Shown: positions 51,965 to 60,974 of the stretch, piece by piece
Layout: each line of letters begins with the position of its first letter
Position numbering within the stretch: position 1 is the stretch's first letter
Source: Paenibacillus riograndensis SBR5
GTDB taxonomy: Bacteria; Bacillota; Bacilli; Paenibacillales; Paenibacillaceae
Assembly (NCBI RefSeq): GCF_000981585.1
Contig: NZ_LN831776.1
Span: 325,001-389,000, forward strand
DNA length: 64,000 nt
Direction: 5' to 3'
The notes under the pieces: model-generated
Databases searched by the model: none
The model's input: only the letters and a program-made list of their open reading frames with translations
Told to the model about the DNA's origin: nothing
Translations under genes and position numbers: made by a program

Positions 51965-53098
51965 ATGATTATTGGAGTACCCAAGGAAATTAAAAATAAT
52001 GAAAACCGCGTCGCCATTACACCTGCAGGAGTCGTAAGTCTGGTAGCCGATGGACATAAAGTGCTGGTGGAAGCCGGAGCCGGAACGGGCAGCGGATTCC
52101 TGAATGAAGAGTATGCTGCAGCTGGTGCTGAGCTGATCACTGAAGCCTCTGCGGTATGGGCTGCCGCTGAGATGGTCATGAAGGTCAAAGAGCCGCTGGA
52201 AAGCGAATATAGCTACTTCCGTCCGGGACTGATCCTTTTCACCTACCTGCACCTGGCACCGGAGCCAACGCTGGCTTCCGCGCTGAAGGACAACGGCGTC
52301 TTTGCCATCGGATATGAAACGGTTGTGGACGGACGGACACTCCCGCTGCTTACACCCATGAGTGAAGTGGCCGGACGGATGTCCGTGCAGCTTGGTGCCC
52401 AGTTCCTGCAGAAAAACTACGGCGGCCAGGGCATCCTGCTCTCCGGTGTTCCCGGCGTCAGCAGAGGCAAGGTCAGCATTATCGGCGGCGGCGTAGTCGG
52501 CACGAACGCAGCCAAGATGGCGATCGGGCTGGGTGCCGAAGTGACGATTGTTGATCTCAGCGCGGACAGACTCCGCCAGCTGGATGATATTTTTGGCGCA
52601 CAGATTAGCACGCTGATCTCCAATCCTTACAACATTGCCAAGGCTGTGGCCGAAGCAGATCTGCTGATAGGTGCAGTGCTGATCCCCGGTGCGAAAGCGC
52701 CGAAGCTGGTTACTGAAGAGATGGTCAAGACGATGAAGCCGGGCTCGGTTATTGTTGACGTAGCGATTGACCAAGGCGGCATTGTGGAAACCATCGACCG
52801 GGTAACCACACATGACCATCCTGTATTCGAAAAATATGGCGTACTGCATTACTCGGTAGCCAACATGCCGGGCGCTGTAGCTAAGACCTCGACCATGGCT
52901 CTAACCAACGTTACGGTACCTTATGCGCTGCAAATTGCCAATAAGGGCGTGTTCAAGGCGATTGAAGACAATGCCGGCCTGAAAAGCGGCGTCAACGTAG
53001 CCAATGGCAGAATCACCTGCCGGGCCGTGGCAGAGGCTCTCGGGGAAGAGTACTACACAGTAGAGCAAGCATTAGAGCAGGGCTTCACCCTGATCTAG
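51965..53098 (+). CDS. ald: Alanine dehydrogenase
   Basis: A 377-residue enzyme with the family hallmarks: [20 protein letters not shown], the substrate Lys in [13 protein letters not shown], His in YLHLAPEP, the NAD-binding [20 protein letters not shown] and the late motif [18 protein letters not shown]. It converts L-alanine, NAD+ and water to pyruvate, ammonia and NADH, letting cells use alanine and supporting sporulation. An AdeR-like regulator gene follows. The start has an AGGAG site. Confidence 0.97.
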   Translation: MIIGVPKEIKNNENRVAITPAGVVSLVADGHKVLVEAGAGTGSGFLNEEYAAAGAELITEASAVWAAAEMVMKVKEPLESEYSYFRPGLILFTYLHLAPEPTLASALKDNGVFAIGYETVVDGRTLPLLTPMSEVAGRMSVQLGAQFLQKNYGGQGILLSGVPGVSRGKVSIIGGGVVGTNAAKMAIGLGAEVTIVDLSADRLRQLDDIFGAQISTLISNPYNIAKAVAEADLLIGAVLIPGAKAPKLVTEEMVKTMKPGSVIVDVAIDQGGIVETIDRVTTHDHPVFEKYGVLHYSVANMPGAVAKTSTMALTNVTVPYALQIANKGVFKAIEDNAGLKSGVNVANGRITCRAVAEALGEEYYTVEQALEQGFTLI

Positions 53099-53155
53099 AG
53101 CAAGTGAACCCGCCACAGACAGAAGCAGAGAGAACAGAGGGAACAATAATTGCAG

Positions 53156-53188
53156 CAGTCCGGGAGCGATCAGCCGGGCTGTTTTTTT
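53156..53188 (+). terminator. Terminator of ald
   Basis: CAGTCCGG (53156-53163) pairs with CCGGGCTG (53174-53181) with one wobble, followed by seven T residues. The ORF that spans this spacer is therefore not a gene. Confidence 0.85.
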
Positions 53189-53318
53189 GTATTAGAAATC
53201 ATAACCTTCCTCTAACAAGCCACCCTATAGTCAGCCGCAATGCTGCGGGATATAATGAAATCACTTATAGTACGAGTAGTACAACATTTCGGCTATTTTT
53301 CAGGTTGGGGTGGGGACA

Positions 53319-54575
53319 ATGACAGATTCTGAGCCATCATTTGATCGTTTTTTTGACAGTATGGAATCCCTGGCGGATACCCTCAGCGAGTCGCTGCAGT
53401 CGCAGGTGACGATTGAGGACAGCAATCATCACGTGATCGGATACAGCTCCCATCAGTTCGAGAGCGATCCTGCGCGCATCTCCACCATTATCGGCAAACG
53501 GGTCCCGAACGCGGTCATCATCGGCCTGCGCAAAAAAGGTGTGATGCACCAGCTTGAGAACACCGCGCATCCCATCCGCATCCCGGCGGTCATGGAAGTG
53601 GGGCTGGGTCCAAGGCTGGCGATGTGCATCCGGCATCATCAGGAGATCCTCGGCTATATCTGGGTCGTGGACAGAGGCAATCTGGCCGAGGGGCATGCCG
53701 AGCGCGTGGTCGAGAAGGCTGCCGGGATTGCCGGCCGCTACCTGCTGAAGCAGCGCGGCTGGAAGACCAGGCAGGAGAAGGCGCATGAGGATTTTTTCTG
53801 GAAGCTGCTGACCTCCCACTACGAAACGGAGCCGCGTATCCGCCAGGAGGCTGAAGGCTTCTCGATCCTTTTGCCGGAGAGCTATTACATCGGGGTGCTG
53901 GAGAGTGACAAGACCATCGACGAACGTTTCATACAGCGTTTCCGCCAGCTGGCGGAAACGGATGCCAGCCAGCGGCTGCTGTTTTTGACCGCCGAGCATA
54001 ACCGGCTGATTCTCCTGTTCTCCTTTGCGTTCCCGGTGGAGGATCCGGAGCTGCTGTCTTCGTACGTACACAAGCTGATTCAAGAGCTTGGCCAAAGCGA
54101 GAGCTGTGTTCTGACGGCGGGCTGCAGTCCCGGCTACCGGGAATACCTCTCTGCTGCCGCTGCATACCGGGAAGCGCTGACCATCCTGGAGGTCAAAAAA
54201 CTGCTGCCCTATCATGCCCGCCACCTGCTGCTGTATGAGGAAATCGGTTTTTGGGCGTACATTCCGGCCATTATGGAGCAGAAGCGGAGCCGGTCGCGCA
54301 AAAGCCGGCTGCTCTATCCGCTGAAAGCGCATGACCGGGAGCATAAAAGCGATTTTCTCAAAACCATCGCTGTGTATCTGACACTAAATGGCAATCTCAA
54401 GGAAGCTGCGGCCTTTCTGCATATCCACACCAACACTTTGATGTACCGGCTGAACCGGATCGCTGAGATTACGGGCCGGAGCCTCAAGGAAACCGATTAC
54501 CGCACCTCGGTCTATCTGGATATTCTGACAGAGGAGACCGCCCAGCTGAATGGCTGGTTTCAGGAAGGAAAATGA
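53319..54575 (+). CDS. PucR-family regulator, AdeR-like
   Basis: A 418-residue protein from ATG 53319, with GGTGGGG just upstream; a GTG at 53310 is in the same frame. The N-terminal half is a sensory domain (TIEDSNHHVIGYSSHQ near residue 30), the middle a GGDEF-like PucR segment, and the C-terminus the PucR HTH (FLKTIAVYLTLNGNLKEAAA, FLHIHTNTLMYRLNRIAEIT). In Bacillus subtilis AdeR, of this type, activates ald. Position next to ald supports the same role and makes the 51846-51863 palindrome its likely site. Confidence 0.87.
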   Translation: MTDSEPSFDRFFDSMESLADTLSESLQSQVTIEDSNHHVIGYSSHQFESDPARISTIIGKRVPNAVIIGLRKKGVMHQLENTAHPIRIPAVMEVGLGPRLAMCIRHHQEILGYIWVVDRGNLAEGHAERVVEKAAGIAGRYLLKQRGWKTRQEKAHEDFFWKLLTSHYETEPRIRQEAEGFSILLPESYYIGVLESDKTIDERFIQRFRQLAETDASQRLLFLTAEHNRLILLFSFAFPVEDPELLSSYVHKLIQELGQSESCVLTAGCSPGYREYLSAAAAYREALTILEVKKLLPYHARHLLLYEEIGFWAYIPAIMEQKRSRSRKSRLLYPLKAHDREHKSDFLKTIAVYLTLNGNLKEAAAFLHIHTNTLMYRLNRIAEITGRSLKETDYRTSVYLDILTEETAQLNGWFQEGK

Positions 54576-55381
54576 CTGTACCCAAACTGCTGCGCACCAA
54601 CCGGAGGCCCGACACGTACAATAACCTATCTATTGTGACAAGAAAGGGGAAATGGATAGTGGCCTATGGATATGGGAGTCCTGACTCGGGATTCGAACGG
54701 AGTATGAGGGAACGGATCATTGAAACAGCCAAGGCGATGAATGTTGGAGGCACGGATTTTTCCACATTTAAAGATTCGCGCTGCAACCCGAAATATTGGA
54801 TTCGTACTGCGAACGGCGGGTTCCAGCAGCGGAGCGACGTCACCCCTTCGGCAGCAATCAACGATATTTTTGTAAATGGGCGGCTGTATGCTTTCGAATG
54901 TGCCATGGCGATGGTCATGATTTTCTACAAGGCAACGATTGATATGATTGGGGAGGAGGCGTTTAACCGGCATTTCACCGATCTGTTCCTGTGGGACTGG
55001 AACTATGACAGCAACCTGCGGATGATCACTACGTTTGATCCCTCGGAAATGGAGCCCGGAGACGTCGTATACTTCAAAAACCCTGACCATGACCCGGATA
55101 AGCCGGAATGGCAGGGTGAAAATGCGGTAATGCTCGGCAATGACAGCTATTATGGACACGGGCTGGGGATCAAAAGTGCAAACGCCATGATTGCATCGCT
55201 TAACCGTGAAAGAGTTCCGGGGAGCCGGACATCAGCCTATCTTACGGATGAAGCGCTGCACCCGGATTTTGCTTATATACAGACTCTGGCCAGCCGGTCT
55301 GCCGTGACTCTGAAGAGAAACGGTGATGGACGGAATAAGATTTTCTCCAGAATCGGGGTTAAATCCTACGTCATTAAATAG
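54572..55381 (+). CDS. tgl: Protein-glutamine gamma-glutamyltransferase (spore transglutaminase)
   Basis: A 269-residue Tgl. The catalytic Cys is in RLYAFECAMAMVMIFYKA, the Glu in PEWQGENAVMLG and the His in SYYGHGLGIKSANAMIASL, matching the triad of Bacillus Tgl; flanking blocks DIFVNGRLYAF and VVYFKNPDHDPD also match. The enzyme cross-links spore coat proteins through Glu-Lys bonds. The start codon overlaps the stop of the AdeR-like gene (ATGA), with AGGAAGG ahead, so the two are translationally linked. Downstream a stem CGGAGC-GTTG-GCTCCG (55386-55401) separates it from the convergent SASP gene. Confidence 0.92.
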   Translation: MTVPKLLRTNRRPDTYNNLSIVTRKGKWIVAYGYGSPDSGFERSMRERIIETAKAMNVGGTDFSTFKDSRCNPKYWIRTANGGFQQRSDVTPSAAINDIFVNGRLYAFECAMAMVMIFYKATIDMIGEEAFNRHFTDLFLWDWNYDSNLRMITTFDPSEMEPGDVVYFKNPDHDPDKPEWQGENAVMLGNDSYYGHGLGIKSANAMIASLNRERVPGSRTSAYLTDEALHPDFAYIQTLASRSAVTLKRNGDGRNKIFSRIGVKSYVIK

Positions 55382-55409
55382 GAGACGGAGCGTTGGCTCC
55401 GCCCCCGGA

Positions 55410-55700
55410 TTATCTGGACTGCTGCTCCGAATTCGTCAGCTGCTCCTGGGCCAGGCGGATCATTTCCCGGACCATGGAACCGCCGATTTTACCGCCGACC
55501 TGGCCTGCTGATTCTGTGGTCAGCGCCCCGTTGTTGCCTGGCTGCAAAGGGATGCCAAGCTCCTTGGCCACTTCATATTTGACATCATCCGGCCGGTCCG
55601 GATCAACCCTGAAGCCTTCATTTTTCATTACATTGGCCTTAAGTGTCTGCATTCCCTGCGCTACTCCTGGCACTGCATATCTTCTGCTTCTTCTCGCCAT
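55410..55700 (-). CDS. Alpha/beta-type small acid-soluble spore protein
   Basis: A 96-residue SASP. The family signatures are visible: KYEVAKELGIPLQPG, and GQVGGKIGGSMVREMI near the C-terminus. It coats and protects DNA in the dormant spore and is broken down at germination by a protease cutting in the ELGI segment. It has a longer basic N-terminus (MARRSRRYAVPG) than the classical 60-70-residue proteins. The start has AAGGGAG upstream. Expression from a late forespore promoter is expected, but I could not pick one out. Confidence 0.93.
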   Translation of the reverse strand: MARRSRRYAVPGVAQGMQTLKANVMKNEGFRVDPDRPDDVKYEVAKELGIPLQPGNNGALTTESAGQVGGKIGGSMVREMIRLAQEQLTNSEQQSR

Positions 55701-55769
55701 GCGGACTCACTCCCTTGCTGTCTTTGCCTTAACTTGCCCGGAAGTGCAAGGGTTCATTCTTCTGGTCTG

Positions 55770-57389
55770 CTACTTGCCCGACCGGTATTTGAGCGGATGC
55801 ACACCGACGGACTTTTTGAAGACCGTACTGAAATAATGGGGATTCTCATAACCGACGAGCCCGGAGATTTCCATGACCTTAAGATCCGTGGTGCTGAGCA
55901 GCTCCTTGGCCTTGTCGATGCGGATTCTGGTGATGTAGTCCGTCAGCGTTTCGCCGGTTTCTTTTTTGAAAATAAGGCTGATGTAGTTGGGGGTCAAAAA
56001 AACCTCCTCGGCGATCCGGGCAATGGACAGCTCTTGGGCGTAGCCTTCCTGGACAATAGCTCTGATCCTGTTGATGGTTTTGCTGTTCCTGGAGCTGTTT
56101 TTGCCGGCCATATAGGCACTGAGATCATAAAAAAGAGAAAGCACATAAGCCTTCAGCCCGGATAAATTCTTATGCCTGTAAAGTGTATCCATAATCGTCA
56201 GCCGGTCCTGCAGCACCCGCTCAATATCCTCATCCAGCTCATAGAGGGCTCTTGCAGAGGTGAAAATCATCTCGGCACAGATGCTTTGCACATAATCAAT
56301 TTGCAGCTTGGGGGCAGTCAGCCGGTCAAACAGCTTCTCCAGAAGTTCCATCACCTGCTCGGTATGCCCTGCCTTCAGCTCATTCATCAGCCGGGCATGG
56401 AATTTGTAAAAAAAGGCGCTCTGCAGGGTCTCCGTACCGGGCTGGATATCCCTGATGTGAAGAATGGAGCGGCTGCCGGTATAAAAGGTATGCACCAGCG
56501 CAGCCAGCGCATCTTTATAGGAGTCCTCCAGTTCACTTACGCGGGTGCAGGCTCTGCCGACCCCAATGGAAGCATCCAGCCGCAGATACTTGTGAATGCT
56601 GCCGATGATCTTTTCACAGAAGCCTGCGATGGCGCCTTCGCCGGGAGAAGCACCCTCATCCGGGCCGAAGATGATCATAAATTCATTTTCACTGGCGGCA
56701 AAAGAGACTCCGCCGGGCGGGTGCTCCAGACATTCGCTGATGATATTCTGAATGGAAAAATACAGCAGCTGCTTATCATCCTCCGAAAATTTGTCGACCG
56801 CGCTCTGATAATCATCCAACTGCAGCACTCCTGCCGTCAGGACATCTCCTGGCCTGAAGGGAAGCTGAAAATAGCCGATCTTCTCCCACAGCTCCCCTTC
56901 ATCCCGGTACAGCCCTGCAGCCCAGTTCTGAAGAAATTTCTCGCGGATCAGCGGCATATGGGTCTGTACTTGCCTTCGCAGCTGTTCCACATTCATCTGC
57001 TGGTCTTTCTCCCCGCGGAGACGGGAGACGACTTCCTGAAAGACCTCCCGTAATTCGGGCAATTTGACGGGCTTCAGTATATACCCCTCGGCATTCACCT
57101 TCAGCGCACTTTGAGCGTAGGAGAAATCCTGGGCTCCGCTGATAATAATGATACGGGTCCGGCATTGTCCGGCCTTCAGCTTCTCGGCAACTTCCAGGCC
57201 CCCCAGCATGGGCATCATAATATCCGTAAAAAGAATGTCCGGCTGCAGCTCCATACATAATTCATAGGCCTCCTGTCCGTCCGAGGCTTCCCCAATAATC
57301 TCGATGCCGAACTCCTCCTGCCAGTTGAACACCTGGATCAGACTCCTGCGGATAAATGGCTCATCATCGGCCACGATCATCGTCAGCAT
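55770..57389 (-). CDS. YesN-type response regulator with AraC HTH
   Basis: A 539-residue regulator. The N-terminal receiver (residues 1-120) has the acidic pair in MIVADDEPF, the phospho-acceptor Asp in DILFTDIMMPMLGG and the Lys in GYILKPVKLPEL. The C-terminal AraC domain has two HTH motifs (LSIARIAEEVFLTPNYISLI and MEISGLVGYENPHYFSTVFK). The middle is helical. It overlaps the kinase gene by 26 bases, so the two are coupled. It likely activates sugar uptake or breakdown genes nearby, such as the divergent binding-protein gene. Confidence 0.94.
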   Translation of the reverse strand: MLTMIVADDEPFIRRSLIQVFNWQEEFGIEIIGEASDGQEAYELCMELQPDILFTDIMMPMLGGLEVAEKLKAGQCRTRIIIISGAQDFSYAQSALKVNAEGYILKPVKLPELREVFQEVVSRLRGEKDQQMNVEQLRRQVQTHMPLIREKFLQNWAAGLYRDEGELWEKIGYFQLPFRPGDVLTAGVLQLDDYQSAVDKFSEDDKQLLYFSIQNIISECLEHPPGGVSFAASENEFMIIFGPDEGASPGEGAIAGFCEKIIGSIHKYLRLDASIGVGRACTRVSELEDSYKDALAALVHTFYTGSRSILHIRDIQPGTETLQSAFFYKFHARLMNELKAGHTEQVMELLEKLFDRLTAPKLQIDYVQSICAEMIFTSARALYELDEDIERVLQDRLTIMDTLYRHKNLSGLKAYVLSLFYDLSAYMAGKNSSRNSKTINRIRAIVQEGYAQELSIARIAEEVFLTPNYISLIFKKETGETLTDYITRIRIDKAKELLSTTDLKVMEISGLVGYENPHYFSTVFKKSVGVHPLKYRSGK

Positions 57390-59217
57390 CTTCCATCACC
57401 TCGTTCCATGTAGTCACGACCGGAAACCGGACCACGGCCAAAAGGCCGCGCTGTTCTTCGTCATTGGCATAATAACGGATGCCATAGGCCTCGCCAAAAA
57501 ATTGCTGGATTCTGGTATGCACATTGCGTATGCCGTAAGACTCATTGCCCGGCTGCTTATCGGTCAGCAGCTGGTTCAGCCGCTCCGGATCTGCGCCCAC
57601 CCCATCGTCAAACACCGACACACAAAGAATATCCTGGGACCGCACCACGCGGATGCGGATTTTGCCCTTGCCCCGCCGCTTCTGTATTCCGTGGATAATG
57701 GCATTCTCCACCAGCGGCTGAAGACTGAGCTTGACCACCAGGCATTCCTCCAGCACCTTGGGGTCTGTCTCCTCCAGCTCGTATTCCAGCTTATCCTGGA
57801 AGCGGAACTGCTGAATTTGCAGGTAGCTGTCCACCTGCCGCAGCTCATCGCGCAGCGGGATGATATTCCGGCCTTTGCTCAGGCTGTACCGGAAGAAATC
57901 GGAAAGCGAGGTAACCATATTGCTGATCTCGGGAATGTCATGATTGATTGCAATCCAGTTGATCGAATCCAGTGTGTTATAGAGGAAATGCGGATTGATC
58001 TGGGCTTGAAGTGTTTTGAGCTCGGCTTCTTTTTTGCGCAGCTCCGTAACATAGAGTTTGTCGATGAGTGCTTTGATCTGCTGGAGCAGCTTATTATAGC
58101 GGTTGAACAAATAGGAGAATTCATCCTTGCGCCGGTAGCGGATAATAATGTTGAAGTTCCCGCTTTCGGCATGGGACATCGACTGGATGAATTTGCGGAT
58201 GGGGGCCGAGATATTCTCCGACAGCAGCAGGGCCATCATCAGCGAGATGAGCATACAGATGCTGATGGCGATATACATGACACGCTGGAATGAAGCCAGT
58301 TCTCCATTAAGCTCTTTAACAGGAGAGAAAGAGAGGATCGTCCAGCCCGTTTCGGGTATTTTGATGTAGGAGACCAGCATGTTGCCCCCCTGGATCACCT
58401 GGCGGAAGGAATGGAGGGTACCGCCGCCTTCTGCGGTCTTCATTTGGCTGTAATAGTCCTGTGTGCTGATATTCTGTCCAAGGAGTGCTGCGTCCGGGCT
58501 GATTGCAATCGTCCCGGTCTGGTCGGCGATATAAATCCGGCTGCCCGCCGTGGGCTTGTAATGGTCCAGCAGATTATCGAACTCCGTTACCGGAATATCG
58601 ATGGTCAGCAGCCCGACATAGGGGAGCTGGGCATGGCGGATGCCGAACAGGCGCTTCGCGAATTTAAGGGTGAACCTGGAGTCCAGGGAACTGAGTCCGA
58701 CCACGGTGAAATCGGATCTGGCCGGAATGCCGAGGTACCACGGCTTCAGTGAAATCAGATCGATATTGAACACCCGTCTGGAGAAATTATACTGTGTATA
58801 TTCCGGGCGGTTCAGCATATATAGCATAGGGACAAAGCTGCCGCCCGCTGTTCCGCTGCCGGAGAAGGTCTCCAGAATCTTGTTCAGCGCGGCCAGTTCA
58901 TTGATGATTCCTGTACTGTCCGTCGGACGGTTGGAGGAGATCAGGTCAGCGAACTCTGTATTGAGATACAGGGAGATCATGGCATTATCCGCAGCGGCAA
59001 AGCGCTGGGCCAGATTGTCCTGAACCAGGTTCAGGTTGTTTTCGATCGATGTATGGACATTGCGGGTGATAATATCGGCTGATTTGTTATATACCGTTAC
59101 GGAGATGATTGTGGTTGGCAAAAGGACGAGAAAGAGGAAGTAGAGGATAAGCCTGCTGCGAATACTGAAGTTGTACAGGAAGAGGGTTTTGGACAGAGTA
59201 TCAAATAATTTCTTCAT
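57364..59217 (-). CDS. YesM-type sensor histidine kinase
   Basis: A 617-residue membrane kinase from ATG 59217 (MKKLFDTLSKTLFLYNFSIR), behind GAGGGGGG. One helix near residues 20-42 and one near 290-310 flank a large extracellular dCache-like sensor. HAMP follows, then the His_kinase domain with the phospho-acceptor His in QINPHFLYNTLDSINW, the N-box PLVENAIIHGIQKRRGKGK and the G-box FDDGVGADPERLN. It reports on an external sugar or cell-wall signal to the YesN-type partner. About 80 bases upstream of its start the IS605-type element begins, so its promoter may have been altered. Confidence 0.93.
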   Translation of the reverse strand: MKKLFDTLSKTLFLYNFSIRSRLILYFLFLVLLPTTIISVTVYNKSADIITRNVHTSIENNLNLVQDNLAQRFAAADNAMISLYLNTEFADLISSNRPTDSTGIINELAALNKILETFSGSGTAGGSFVPMLYMLNRPEYTQYNFSRRVFNIDLISLKPWYLGIPARSDFTVVGLSSLDSRFTLKFAKRLFGIRHAQLPYVGLLTIDIPVTEFDNLLDHYKPTAGSRIYIADQTGTIAISPDAALLGQNISTQDYYSQMKTAEGGGTLHSFRQVIQGGNMLVSYIKIPETGWTILSFSPVKELNGELASFQRVMYIAISICMLISLMMALLLSENISAPIRKFIQSMSHAESGNFNIIIRYRRKDEFSYLFNRYNKLLQQIKALIDKLYVTELRKKEAELKTLQAQINPHFLYNTLDSINWIAINHDIPEISNMVTSLSDFFRYSLSKGRNIIPLRDELRQVDSYLQIQQFRFQDKLEYELEETDPKVLEECLVVKLSLQPLVENAIIHGIQKRRGKGKIRIRVVRSQDILCVSVFDDGVGADPERLNQLLTDKQPGNESYGIRNVHTRIQQFFGEAYGIRYYANDEEQRGLLAVVRFPVVTTWNEVMEDADDDRGR

Positions 59218-59434
59218 CCGAACCCCCCTCAGTTCTGCGGATAATTTGCTTGCCATTTAATAGGGATTAATGGAAAATATCAATCAATAGATGGTATACA
59301 TTTTGAGCCTCCAGCACGGCTAAAGGCCGTGGGATTCCTAACTAGTTAACGCACGCAAGCCATTTCTGTTTTGTGCAGACTGTTAAGTCAAGAGCTAGCT
59401 CATTAGCTCGTCCTAGATCAGAGCATATAGCTAT

Positions 59435-60400
59435 CTAGGCTGATTGACTGTTACCATCAATCACAGGTGCATATCGGATATTCATCGCACCCACTCGATC
59501 CCGATGTGTTTCAAATCCACATGAACATATATATTTTCGATCTTGTGCTTTATTCTTTTCTGAACACTTTGGACACGTTCGACTGGTGTGGGCAGGATTC
59601 ACATACTCCACTTTTACACCCGCTAACTTCGCTTTGTATTCAATGAATTGAGACAGTCGATAGAATGACCACATATGTATACTCTTTTCGTTTTTACGGC
59701 TCGTCCTTGCCGTCTGTCTGATGTTCGCTAATTGTTCTAAGCGTATCACAGAAATCTGATGTTCTACCGCAAATTGCACGATCGCACGGCTAATCTTGTG
59801 GTCTTGGTCTTTCATATACCGCTGTTCTTTATCATCGAGCTTGACAATCGCGTTCAATTTCTTTCGTTGACCCAGCTTCTTACGTTTGGATTGAAATTTA
59901 CGTCTGATATATTTATTTTGTCTTTCATTACCAAAAAAGCAAGTTTGATCATCGTCTGTTACAGCGACTGCAGGAACTTTCAAACCTAAATCCACACCCA
60001 TAATCTTTGTTCCTGTTTTTTCGCTTGTTGGAACAGTGACGGAAATTTGTGCAATCCATTTTTCTGACTTTTGCGTGATGCGAAGTGTACCTGATTTGTG
60101 TTTCAGCAAGCCGAGATTTCGATTGTCCTTATCAATTAATAAAGCACGAATAGGGGTTTTAGCCACTTTTCCATTCATCATCAGTGGCATTGAAATATGA
60201 GTGAAATCAAAAGAATAGTTTTGATTATTCCAAATGCAGACCGGTTTCTTAAGGACAGGAACGATCGTGAATTTGCTTTTCTTTGCTTTCTTGAATACAC
60301 TTTTTGCATCCTTGATGGCTTGATTTTTGACCATAGAAGCCTGTTCCCTTGTTGGAAGCAGTTTGATTTTAATGGTTAGGGTTTGTGACATCGGTTTCAC
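59435..60400 (-). CDS. tnpB: TnpB (IS605 OrfB), internally shortened
   Basis: A 321-residue TnpB. RuvC catalytic residues are kept: Asp in KIMGVDLGLKVPAVAV, Glu in SVIRLEQLANIRQT, Asp in HRDRVGAMNIRYAP; the zinc ribbon CPKC and CSCG is intact. Close relatives, from memory, are about 370 residues. Here the N-terminal part jumps from LPTREQASMV straight to KNQAIKDAKSVFKK, dropping some 40 residues of the wedge/helical domain, plus a few more around KSKFTIVPVL. It may be a functional short variant or a deletion. Confidence 0.88.
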   Translation of the reverse strand: MKPMSQTLTIKIKLLPTREQASMVKNQAIKDAKSVFKKAKKSKFTIVPVLKKPVCIWNNQNYSFDFTHISMPLMMNGKVAKTPIRALLIDKDNRNLGLLKHKSGTLRITQKSEKWIAQISVTVPTSEKTGTKIMGVDLGLKVPAVAVTDDDQTCFFGNERQNKYIRRKFQSKRKKLGQRKKLNAIVKLDDKEQRYMKDQDHKISRAIVQFAVEHQISVIRLEQLANIRQTARTSRKNEKSIHMWSFYRLSQFIEYKAKLAGVKVEYVNPAHTSRTCPKCSEKNKAQDRKYICSCGFETHRDRVGAMNIRYAPVIDGNSQSA

Positions 60401-60795
60401 CCCCTTGTCTTTTGTTCTTCTACATAGCGCTTGATCGTTTCACTCGATACGTTCCCTGCTGTACTGACAAAATAGGAACGTGTCCAAAGACTTGGCAGAT
60501 GATTTAAATGTATAAACTCTTGACGCAAATCCCTTGATGTTGCTCCTTTCAATTTTCCCATAATGTCTGCTGGAGAATCGGTTGGCAGCACATTTAGGAA
60601 TAGATGAACATGGTCAGGCATCACTTCTATAACAGCAATGTGCCAATCATTTTGCGTGCAAAGCTCCTGTACAAGTTCTTTAAATCGCACTTCTACTTGC
60701 CCGGACAATACTTTTCTTCGGTATCGCGGGCAAAAAATAAAATGATAATTGATGAGCGAAACGGTTGTTGTTGTTCTTCTATATTCTTGTCCCAT
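60397..60795 (-). CDS. tnpA: TnpA, IS200/IS605 Y1 transposase
   Basis: A 132-residue HUH single-strand transposase. The HUH motif is in VIEVMPDHVHLFLNVLP; the catalytic Tyr lies in ETIKRYVEEQ near the C-terminus. Other blocks are LINYHFIFCPRYRRKVLSG and GKLKGATSRDLRQEF. It is about the usual length, so probably active. It could also mobilise the tnpB-only element at 3.6-4.9 kb only if the ends matched, which they do not obviously do. Confidence 0.94.
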   Translation of the reverse strand: MGQEYRRTTTTVSLINYHFIFCPRYRRKVLSGQVEVRFKELVQELCTQNDWHIAVIEVMPDHVHLFLNVLPTDSPADIMGKLKGATSRDLRQEFIHLNHLPSLWTRSYFVSTAGNVSSETIKRYVEEQKTRG

Positions 60796-60974
60796 ACGCC
60801 GATTGTATCAGTTCAACCTCAGTACTGCAACATTGCAAAAAAATGTAGGACAATAAAGCTATCTAATGATAGCCTTGTCCTAAGCTGATTCATCCAATGC
60901 CTAAAGGCGTTGGGCTTTCTCGGCTATTTATTAGTAAATCGGGCGCGCCGCGCTGTCAACGCAGGAGGTGAATG

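Larger units (their letters stand above)
59300..60935 (-). mobile_element. IS605-type element with tnpA and tnpB
   Basis: A Y1 transposase gene and a tnpB gene overlap by 4 bases. Subterminal hairpins mark both ends: CCAATGCCT with AGGCGTTGG (60894-60913) at the left end, and CACGGC-TAAAG-GCCGTG (59315-59331) at the right end. The region after tnpB (59331-59434) has further stems (CCTAGAT with ATCTAGG) consistent with an omega RNA. Exact borders are approximate. It separates the kinase gene from the divergent binding-protein gene. Confidence 0.82.

Noticed and set aside
53104..53322. 72-codon ORF between ald and the AdeR-like gene
   Set aside because: It contains the ald terminator, lacks a ribosome binding site and overlaps the next gene start.
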